A DNA stretch of 6,031 bases from a bacterium (GTDB lineage: Bacteria; Vulcanimicrobiota; Vulcanimicrobiia; Vulcanimicrobiales; SCRA01): assembly GCA_028869325.1 (NCBI GenBank), contig JAGWST010000001.1:1-6031 (forward strand). Direction: 5' to 3'. The notes below the pieces were generated by a model that was not told the DNA's origin, did no database searches, and saw nothing but the letters and a program-made list of their open reading frames with translations. Shown piece after piece: positions 1-5,030 of the stretch. The translations under genes were made by a program, and so were the position numbers. How positions within the stretch are numbered: the stretch's first letter is position 1; each line of letters begins with the position of its first letter.

Positions 1-116
1 AACTGCTCGACATGAGTGAAGACGAGATCATCAAGATGCGCAACTTCGGCAAGAAGTCGCTCGATGAGATCAAGGAGAAGCTGGAGGAGCGCGGTCTCTC
101 GCTCCGGCAGCCGTAA
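1..116 (+). CDS. rpoA: DNA-directed RNA polymerase subunit alpha, 3' end (partial)
   Basis: Only the last 37 codons and the TAA stop (114-116) are present; the reading frame begins at base 3. The peptide starts LLDMSEDEIIKMRNFGKK and ends LEERGLSLRQP. It matches the final helix-hairpin-helix part of the alpha C-terminal domain, whose family signature is roughly (I/M)RN(F/L)GxKSxxEIxxKL. In known bacteria this domain contacts UP-element DNA and activators, and the subunit nucleates polymerase assembly. The downstream rplQ is its classic neighbour, which supports the call. The short Arg-Gln-Pro end after GLSL is an ordinary terminus. The N-terminal domain and start lie outside the window. Confidence 0.95.
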   Translation, partial: LLDMSEDEIIKMRNFGKKSLDEIKEKLEERGLSLRQP

Positions 117-120
117 GGAG
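115..120 (+). promoter_or_regulatory. Shine-Dalgarno site of rplQ
   Basis: AAGGAG overlaps the last two bases of the rpoA TAA stop. It lies 13 bases before the rplQ ATG at 134, which is longer than the usual 5-9. It is the only purine-rich ribosome-binding-like stretch in the 17-base rpoA-rplQ gap. The overlap suggests that ribosomes ending rpoA could re-initiate on rplQ. Confidence 0.65.
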
Positions 121-133
121 ATAGCCCACTTCG

Positions 134-490
134 ATGCGCCACAATAAAGCCTCCAAGCGTCTCTCGCGCACCGACGCGCACCGCCGGGCGATGCTCCGCA
201 ACCTGACGACGTCGTTCTTGCTCCACGGCAAGGTCGAGACCACCACGACCAAGGCCAAGGAGGTCTCCAAGATCGCTGAGCGTCTGCTCACCACCGCGCG
301 GCGTGGTGACCTGCACGCGCGCCGGCTGGTGGCCTCGTATCTGCTCGACCCCAAGGTCGTGCAGAAGGTCTGCGATCAGATCGCGCCGACTCTCAAGGAT
401 CGTACGGGCGGATACACGCGCGTGCTCAAGGTCGGTGTCCGCAAGGGCGATGCCGCCGAGATCTCTTTGCTCGAGTTGGTCACCGCCTGA
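134..490 (+). CDS. rplQ: 50S ribosomal protein L17
   Basis: This 118-residue protein is a large-subunit ribosomal protein, located near the peptide exit tunnel in known ribosomes. The start MRHNKASKRLSRTDAHRRAM is the family's opening signature (MRH-x4-L-x-R-x3-HR). It is followed by a LLHGKVETTTTKAKE segment near residues 29-43, a basic helix, and the family ending GGYTRVLKVGVRKGDAAE followed by ISLLELV. The length is at the short end of the usual 116-130 residues, without C-terminal extension. The ATG is fixed by the conserved MRH N-terminus. It follows rpoA after 17 bases, the standard end of the alpha operon. The next gene, trpE, begins only two bases after its TGA, which is not a usual partner. 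No terminator-like hairpin with a T-run is visible at its end. Confidence 0.97.
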   Translation: MRHNKASKRLSRTDAHRRAMLRNLTTSFLLHGKVETTTTKAKEVSKIAERLLTTARRGDLHARRLVASYLLDPKVVQKVCDQIAPTLKDRTGGYTRVLKVGVRKGDAAEISLLELVTA

Positions 491-493
491 CCA
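477..493 (+). promoter_or_regulatory. Inverted repeat spanning the rplQ stop and trpE ATG
   Basis: TGGTCA (477-482) and TGACCA (488-493) are perfect 6-base complements around a CCGCC loop. The right arm contains the rplQ TGA stop, and its last base is the A of the trpE ATG. In RNA this could partly hide the trpE start until a ribosome finishing rplQ opens it. In DNA it is a 17-base dyad that could be an operator. No T-run follows, so it is not a typical intrinsic terminator. The arms are short, so chance occurrence is possible. Confidence 0.3.
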
Positions 494-1926
494 TGAACGC
501 TGCGGGCATCCGGCGCAACGACTTCGTCAGCGCCAACCGTTGCGTGAAGGAGGACCGCCGAGGTCGCGTGGCCCTGCGCGCGTCGACGCGCGCCTTCGTG
601 GCCGATGCCATCACTCCCATCTCAGCGTACCACGCCCTGGCCGAGCCGGGGCGTGCGTGTCTCTTGGAGTCGGTCGAAGGCACGGAGCGCATCTCGCGCT
701 ACAGCTTTCTGGGGTTGGACTACTTGGCCGCCGAGGCCATCGACGGCGCCGACGCGGCCTCCACCATCGATCGTCTTCGTGCGGTGATCCGGGGCTTTGA
801 GGTAGAGGGCCGCCAGGAGCTGCCGTTCGCGGGCGGGGTGGTGGCGCTCTGCAGCTACGACCTGGTGCGCGCGCTCGAGCACGTCGGCGAGGTGCTCCCC
901 GCCGACGCGCCGATCCCGGCGATCTACGCGGTAGTGCCCGGAACGTGGCTGGTCTTCGATCACTTCAGCCACAGCCTCACGCTCGTGGGCTTCTCGCGCG
1001 ACGCCGCCGAGCAGAGCGTCGTCGAGGCACGCCTGGCCGAGTACGAGCGGCGTCTGCTGTGGACGCGCCCCTCGCTGCCGGGGCCCTTCGCGGCGACGAA
1101 GCCGGAACGGCGCTCGCTCTCGCACGAAACCTTCCTCGAGGGCGTTGCGAAGGCGAAACGCGCCATCTATGAAGGCGACGTCTATCAGTTGCAGTTGAGC
1201 GTGCGCTTCGAGGCGCCGGTCGAAGGCGAGCCCTTCGATCTCTACCGCCGCGTGCGCGCCAAGAACCCCTCGCCCTATATGTTCTTCCTCGACACGCCTT
1301 ACGGCGCCGTGTTGGGCGCTTCGCCGGAGTTTCTGGTCCGGCTCGACGGCAGCACCGCGCGCCTGCGTCCCTTGGCGGGGACGCGGCCGCGTCACGAGGA
1401 CCCGCTGGTCGAGGCGCGCGTCATGCGCGAGCTCTTGGCCGACCAGAAGGAGCGCGCCGAGCATGTGATGCTGGTGGACCTCGCGCGCAACGATCTGGGG
1501 CGCGTCTGCCGCTTCGGCAGCGTGCGCGTCGACGAGCTGATGACCATCGAGAAGTACAGCCACGTCATGCACATCGTCTCAAACGTGGTCGGTGAGCTGC
1601 GTGAGGATTGCGATGCCGTCGATCTCTTCAGCGCCGCCTATCCCGCTGGGACGGTGACCGGCACGCCCAAGATTCGCGCGATGCAGATCATCAACACGCT
1701 GGAGCCGCTCGCGCGCGGATTCTATGCCGGAAGCGTCGCACACTTCGATTTCGACGGGGACATGGACTCCTGCATCACGTTGCGCAGCGCGCACGTGCGT
1801 GACGGCCGCGTCTACTTCCAAGCGGCGGCCGGTATCGTGGCTGACTCCGATCCCGAGGCAGAGTATGCGGAGGTACACCACAAGACGCGCATCATCGCCG
1901 AGGCGCTAGGGCTGACGCCATGGTAA
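493..1926 (+). CDS. trpE: Anthranilate synthase component I
   Basis: TrpE converts chorismate and ammonia (supplied by TrpG) to anthranilate, the first committed step of tryptophan synthesis. The frame encodes 477 residues. The N-terminal domain carries LLESVEG (57-63), with LLES the known feedback tryptophan-binding element. The chorismate-binding domain follows: NPSPYMFF (258-265), LAGTRPR (294-300), DLARNDLGRV (329-338), HVMHIVSNVVG (357-367), AGTVTGTPKIRAM (385-397) and AGIVADSDPEAEY (446-458). H360 and the E457/E460 pair align with catalytic and Mg-binding positions of known TrpE. MDSCITLR (424-431) resembles TrpE more than PabB, and trpG directly downstream agrees. The start is uncertain: ATG 493 lies two bases after rplQ and lacks a clear Shine-Dalgarno sequence. 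In-frame GTG 568 has AAGGAGG 14 bases upstream and would give a 452-residue protein, also of plausible length. The gene overlaps trpG by seven bases and ends with a Trp codon. Confidence 0.95.
   Translation: MNAAGIRRNDFVSANRCVKEDRRGRVALRASTRAFVADAITPISAYHALAEPGRACLLESVEGTERISRYSFLGLDYLAAEAIDGADAASTIDRLRAVIRGFEVEGRQELPFAGGVVALCSYDLVRALEHVGEVLPADAPIPAIYAVVPGTWLVFDHFSHSLTLVGFSRDAAEQSVVEARLAEYERRLLWTRPSLPGPFAATKPERRSLSHETFLEGVAKAKRAIYEGDVYQLQLSVRFEAPVEGEPFDLYRRVRAKNPSPYMFFLDTPYGAVLGASPEFLVRLDGSTARLRPLAGTRPRHEDPLVEARVMRELLADQKERAEHVMLVDLARNDLGRVCRFGSVRVDELMTIEKYSHVMHIVSNVVGELREDCDAVDLFSAAYPAGTVTGTPKIRAMQIINTLEPLARGFYAGSVAHFDFDGDMDSCITLRSAHVRDGRVYFQAAAGIVADSDPEAEYAEVHHKTRIIAEALGLTPW
547..553 (+). 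promoter_or_regulatory. Strong Shine-Dalgarno-like site before an alternative trpE start (GTG 568)
   Basis: AAGGAGG is the best anti-Shine-Dalgarno match I find in the window. It lies inside the annotated start of trpE, 14 bases before an in-frame GTG at 568-570. The spacing is long but similar to the 13 bases before rplQ. A start at 568 would begin MALRASTRAFVADAI and place about 15 residues before the conserved TPISAY segment, which is reasonable for a compact TrpE. Against this, codons 493-567 already show G/C-rich third positions typical of coding sequence here. Confidence 0.4.
576..593 (+). repeat. 18-base perfect palindrome in early trpE
   Basis: GCGCGCGTCGACGCGCGC reads identically on both strands with no spacer, centred on a GTCGAC. 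It lies within trpE, encoding Arg-Ala-Ser-Thr-Arg-Ala, and starts six bases after the alternative GTG codon 568-570. It is all G/C apart from the central T and A. It could be a dimeric protein-binding site or a strong RNA helix, but GC-rich alternating purine-pyrimidine sequence makes chance palindromes more likely here. No T-run follows. Confidence 0.4.
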
Positions 1927-2531
1927 CGACGGCGGCGCCGCGCGTCCTGCTGCTGGACAACTACGACTCGTTCACCTACAACATCGCGCATGCGCTGGCC
2001 GCGGTGGGCGCCGCTGTGGAGGTTCTGCGCGCCGATGCTTTGGACGTCGAGCAGGCGTTGGCGCGCGACGACGACGGCATCGTCGTCGGCCCCGGCCCCG
2101 GGCGCCCGGAGGACGCGGGCATCAGCGTGCCCTTGGTGCTCGCCGCGGCGGGGCGCCGGCGCCCGCTCTTCGGCGTTTGTCTGGGCCATCAGGCATTGGC
2201 GCAAGCCTTTGGCGCTACGGTCGGCTATGCGCCGGCGCTCTTGCACGGCAAGACCTCGTTGATCCGCCACAGCGGCGGACGCCTCTTCGAGGGCGTACCG
2301 CAGGGATTCGCGGCGACGCGCTACCACTCGCTGGCGGTTGAGGAGCAGAGTCTGGGCGCGGCGCTGCGCGCCGTCGCCTGGAGCGACGACGGCGTGCTGC
2401 AGGGCATCGAGCATCCGTCGCTGCCGCTCTATGGCGTGCAGTTCCATCCCGAGTCGGTGCTGACCGATGCCGGCGGGCGCATCTTCGCGAACTTTCTCCA
2501 GGTCGTGCGCGGCGGAGCGGACGAGGGATGA
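1920..2531 (+). CDS. trpG: Anthranilate synthase component II (glutamine amidotransferase)
   Basis: This 203-residue class I glutamine amidotransferase hydrolyses glutamine and passes ammonia to TrpE. DNYDSFTYN (13-21) opens the domain, followed by GPGPGRPEDAG (57-67), the nucleophile elbow GVCLGHQALAQAFG (85-98) with Cys87, HGKTS (109-113), RYHSL (134-138) and QFHPES (174-179) with His176 and Glu178. The Cys-His-Glu triad is complete, and the length is normal for a free TrpG. The ATG overlaps the last seven bases of trpE, including its TGG Trp codon and TAA stop, so translation is probably coupled. A weak AGGG sits eight bases upstream. The gene is not fused to trpE or trpD. Similar proteins (PabA) also serve para-aminobenzoate synthesis. 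A shared role is possible, but the trp operon position makes TrpG the first choice. Confidence 0.96.
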   Translation: MVTTAAPRVLLLDNYDSFTYNIAHALAAVGAAVEVLRADALDVEQALARDDDGIVVGPGPGRPEDAGISVPLVLAAAGRRRPLFGVCLGHQALAQAFGATVGYAPALLHGKTSLIRHSGGRLFEGVPQGFAATRYHSLAVEEQSLGAALRAVAWSDDGVLQGIEHPSLPLYGVQFHPESVLTDAGGRIFANFLQVVRGGADEG

Positions 2532-3616
2532 TTCGCGACCTCTTACAGCGTGCGATGCGTGGCGAGCAGCTCTCCGCGGAGGACGTGGCGCTGGCGATCG
2601 GGCGACTGATGGACGGCGAAGAGCCGCCGGCGCTGATCGCCGGTCTCCTGGTTGCCTTGGCCATGAAGGGCGAGACGCCGGAGGAGGTGATCGGCGCGGC
2701 GCGTGCCATGCGCGACCGCGCCCTGCGCGTGGAGCACGGGCTGCCGTTGGTGCTCGACGTCGTCGGCACCGGGGGCGACGGCGCGCACACCATCAACATC
2801 TCCACGGCGGCGGCACTGACCGTGGCCGGTGCCGGCGTGCCGGTCGCCAAGCACGGCAACCGCGCGGCGTCCAGCCGCTGCGGCAGTGCCGACGTCCTCG
2901 AGGCGCTGGGCGTCGAGCTCTCGCTGGATCCAGATGAGGCGGCGCGCCGGCTGCGCAGCGATCGCATGGTCTTCCTCTTCGCGCAGCGCTTCCATCCGGC
3001 CATGAAGAACGCCGCGCCCGTGCGCCGCGATCTGGGTGTGCCCACCATCTTCAACATCCTGGGCCCGCTCACCAATCCCGCCGGCGTGCAGCGCTTGGTG
3101 CTGGGCGTTGCGCAGGAGCGCCTGGTGATGCTGGTGGCGGAGGCCTTGCTGGGGCTGGGCTGCGAGCGCGGCGCCGTCGTGCACTCGCTGGACGGCGTCG
3201 ACGAGCTCTCCGGGGCGGCGCCGGCGGTGGTTGCGCTGGTCGGCGGCGGGCGCGTCGAGCTCACGCGGCTCGATCCACAGGAGCTGGGCGTGCGTGCGCA
3301 GTTGAGTGACCTACGCGGCGGCGACGCGCCGGAGAATGCGCGCGCGCTGGAATCGATCCTGAGCGGCGAGCGCAGCCCGCGCGCCGACGTGGTAGCGCTC
3401 AACGCGGCGCTGGCGCTGCAGGTCGCCGGCCTCGTCGAGGAGTTGCGCGAGGGTCTCGCGCTCGCGCGGCAGAGCATCGCGCAGGGGGCGGCGCTGGCCA
3501 CCTTGCAGGCGATGCGCGCGCCACATCGCAGTATGCATGCACGGAGCGCAACGGACGCGCGTGAGGAGATGAGCGGGAAGATGCGTGGGGAGCCGAGCGG
3601 GGATCGGGCACCGTGA
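2528..3616 (+). CDS. trpD: Anthranilate phosphoribosyltransferase
   Basis: TrpD transfers phosphoribose from PRPP to anthranilate. The protein has 362 residues. An N-terminal helical domain includes EEPPALIAGLLVALAMKGET (31-50). It is followed by the PRPP-binding DVVGTGGDG (77-85), NISTA (90-94) and KHGNRAASSRCGSADVLEAL (108-127), then the FAQRFHPAMK (151-160) and FNILGPLTNPA (175-185) segments. These are the standard TrpD motifs with key Gly, Asn, Ser, Lys and Asp residues intact. The conserved fold appears to end near residue 331. The remaining 31 or so residues are Arg-, Ser-, Met- and Glu-rich and look like a disordered tail, making the protein slightly longer than the usual 330-350. The ATG overlaps the trpG stop (ATGA, four bases), with GGAG about ten bases upstream. 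The stop overlaps the trpC GTG. The protein contains no tryptophan residue. Confidence 0.96.
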   Translation: MIRDLLQRAMRGEQLSAEDVALAIGRLMDGEEPPALIAGLLVALAMKGETPEEVIGAARAMRDRALRVEHGLPLVLDVVGTGGDGAHTINISTAAALTVAGAGVPVAKHGNRAASSRCGSADVLEALGVELSLDPDEAARRLRSDRMVFLFAQRFHPAMKNAAPVRRDLGVPTIFNILGPLTNPAGVQRLVLGVAQERLVMLVAEALLGLGCERGAVVHSLDGVDELSGAAPAVVALVGGGRVELTRLDPQELGVRAQLSDLRGGDAPENARALESILSGERSPRADVVALNAALALQVAGLVEELREGLALARQSIAQGAALATLQAMRAPHRSMHARSATDAREEMSGKMRGEPSGDRAP

Positions 3617-4413
3617 ACGACGTCCTGCGCCGCCTGCTGGATGCCAAGGCCAAGGTATTGGCGCAAGAGCGTGCGAGCGAGCCTTGGGAGGCGCTGGATG
3701 AGCGCGCGTGCCGGCGCGTGGAGCAGCGTCGCAGCTTCGGCCAGGCCTTGCGCGCAACCGGGGAGCGGCCCGCGATCATCGCGGAGATCAAGCGTGCCTC
3801 TCCCTCCCTGGGGCTGATCGTCCACGAGTTCGACCCGGCGCGCATCGCCGCGGCCTACGAGCGTGCCGGCGCCGACGCCATCAGCGTGCTCACGGAGAGC
3901 GATCACTTCCTGGGCGAGCTGCGCTTTCTGGAGGTCGTGCGCGCGAACGCGGCGCGGCCGCTGCTGCGCAAGGATTTCTTGACCGATCCGTACCAGGTGG
4001 CGCAGTCCGCCGCCTACGGCGCCGACGCCTACCTGCTGATCGTGGCCGCGCTCGACGACGCTCGCTTGGCGGAGTTGATCCAGGCGGGTGAGCGCTACGC
4101 GCTCGACGCGCTGGTGGAGGTGCACGACGCGGCGGAGCTGGCACGCGCTCTGCGGGCCGGCGCAAAGCTGGTGGGAGTCAACAATCGCGACTTGCGCACC
4201 TTCGACGTCGACCTGGCCGTGAGCGAGGAGCTGCTGCCGGCGATCCCAAGCGACGTGCTCGTGGTCAGCGAGAGCGGCTTTCGGACGGCGGAGCAGATAC
4301 GCCGCCTGCGCGCGGCCGGTTCGCAGGCGTTCCTGATCGGCGAGTGGCTGATGCGCAGCGATGACCCCGTCGCGGCCTTGCGCGAGCTGCGCGGCGTGGA
4401 GGTACAGCGGTGA
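3613..4413 (+). CDS. trpC: Indole-3-glycerol phosphate synthase
   Basis: TrpC closes the indole ring, turning CdRP into indole-3-glycerol phosphate with loss of CO2 and water. It is a 266-residue TIM barrel of normal single-function length, not fused to TrpF. Visible elements in order are AEIKRASPS (57-65) with Lys60, SVLTE (91-95) with Glu95, LLRKDFLTDPYQV (117-129) with Lys120, LVEVHD (167-172) with Glu169, GVNNRDL (188-194) with Asn190, and VSESG (218-222) with Glu220 and Ser221. These align with the catalytic and substrate-binding residues known from other IGPS enzymes. Two mild departures are Leu66 where SPS is usually followed by Lys or Arg, and Trp245 in IGEWLM where a small residue is common. 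Translation starts at GTG, overlapping the trpD stop as GTGA. The N-terminus MNDVLRRLLDAKAKVLA matches the helix that opens the family, supporting this start. Confidence 0.96.
   Translation: MNDVLRRLLDAKAKVLAQERASEPWEALDERACRRVEQRRSFGQALRATGERPAIIAEIKRASPSLGLIVHEFDPARIAAAYERAGADAISVLTESDHFLGELRFLEVVRANAARPLLRKDFLTDPYQVAQSAAYGADAYLLIVAALDDARLAELIQAGERYALDALVEVHDAAELARALRAGAKLVGVNNRDLRTFDVDLAVSEELLPAIPSDVLVVSESGFRTAEQIRRLRAAGSQAFLIGEWLMRSDDPVAALRELRGVEVQR
4398..4403 (+). promoter_or_regulatory. Shine-Dalgarno site of trpF
   Basis: GGAGGT lies six bases before the trpF GTG at 4410, inside the last codons of trpC (Val-Glu-Val). It has good spacing and a strong match, and it supports the rare GTG start. 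trpF can therefore recruit ribosomes on its own as well as through the GTGA overlap. Confidence 0.6.
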
Positions 4414-5030
4414 CGCGCATCAAGATCTGCGGGATGCGCGGCGTCGAGGACGCGCTGGCCGCCGTTGAGGCCGGCGCGGATGCGCTGGGCGTGATCCTGG
4501 CGGCCTCTCCGCGCCGCGTCGGCCTGGAGGAGGTCGCCGAGATACGCCGCGCCGTGCCGCCGTTCATCCCGCTGGTGGGCGTCTTCGTCGATCCGAAAGG
4601 CGACGAGGTGCGCGCGGCACTGGCGGCGGGTGTCGACGTGCTGCAGTTCAGCGGAGGCGAGTCGCCGGCATTCTGCCGCGGCTTCGCGCGTCCGCACATA
4701 AAGGTCTTTCACGTCGGCGAGCACGCCCCCGATCGCTCGCGCATCGCCGCGTACCAGGGGGCGATGCCGATGTTCGATACTGCCGGTGGCCAGCTGCCCG
4801 GCGGAACGGGCACGCCGTTCGCGTGGTCGCTGTTGGAGCCGCTGCGCGACTGCGGCCCCTTCGTCGTTGCGGGCGGGCTGCAGGCGGAGAGCGTCGGCGA
4901 GCCGATCGCCATGCTGAGGCCGTTTGCCGTCGACGTGAGCAGCGGCGTCGAGCGCGACGGGCGCAAGAGCCCGGAGTTGATGCGCGCCTTCGTGCGCGCG
5001 GTGAGGGAGAGCGATGCAACAGCCCGATGA
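4410..5030 (+). CDS. trpF: Phosphoribosylanthranilate isomerase
   Basis: TrpF isomerises N-(5'-phosphoribosyl)anthranilate to CdRP, the substrate of TrpC. The 206-residue TIM barrel has the normal free-standing length. It opens with IKICGMR (4-10), including the catalytic Cys7, then [15 protein letters not shown] (24-38) and VGVFVD (56-61). FDTAGG (122-127) contains Asp123, which aligns with the catalytic acid. GGTG (131-134), VAGGL (153-157) and [10 protein letters not shown] (172-181) form the phosphate-binding end of the barrel. Two motifs deviate from the common form: LQFSGGES (78-85) where LQLHGDE is typical, and GGTGTPFAW (131-139) where GGTGKTFDW is typical. The central stretch is less conserved than in its neighbours, which is usual for PRAI. 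GTG overlaps the trpC stop, with a good GGAGGT upstream. The 3' end overlaps trpB by 17 bases. Confidence 0.94.
   Translation: MTRIKICGMRGVEDALAAVEAGADALGVILAASPRRVGLEEVAEIRRAVPPFIPLVGVFVDPKGDEVRAALAAGVDVLQFSGGESPAFCRGFARPHIKVFHVGEHAPDRSRIAAYQGAMPMFDTAGGQLPGGTGTPFAWSLLEPLRDCGPFVVAGGLQAESVGEPIAMLRPFAVDVSSGVERDGRKSPELMRAFVRAVRESDATAR

Noticed and set aside
440..495. Sigma70-like promoter in the end of rplQ driving trpE
   Set aside because: Fragments such as TTGGTC can be found, but no acceptable -10 box lies at the right distance, and the GC-rich context gives no support.
477..600. Intrinsic terminator between rplQ and trpE
   Set aside because: The short hairpin at 477-493 and the palindrome at 576-593 are not followed by a run of T, so neither fits an intrinsic terminator.
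303..800. Plus-strand frame of 165 codons bridging rplQ and trpE
   Set aside because: It is out of frame with two certain genes, very rich in Arg, Ser and Cys, and shows no sign of a real product.
1506..1520. CTGCCG-CTT-CGGCAG hairpin inside trpE
   Set aside because: It is a 6-bp stem deep in coding sequence with a tight 3-base loop and no context. Such short stems are expected by chance in GC-rich DNA.
622..1572. Minus-strand open frame (316 codons) opposite trpE
   Set aside because: It covers the conserved trpE motifs in antisense. Its composition (many His, Arg, Ala, Val) reflects the complementary codons and does not look like a protein family.
493..1926. PabB or another chorismate enzyme instead of TrpE
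   Set aside because: LLES, NPSPYM and MDSCITLR fit TrpE, and the gene sits at the head of a complete trp gene run.
3534..3541. TGCATGCA palindrome in the TrpD tail
   Set aside because: It is only eight bases, with no partner site or regulatory context. It is mentioned only as part of the unusual codon use in the tail.
2215..4125. Long minus-strand open frame (636 codons) opposite trpG, trpD and trpC
   Set aside because: It is the complement of three clear genes in a high-GC genome, where antisense frames lack stops. The translation is Arg/Ser/Ala-rich, low in complexity, with no recognisable domain.
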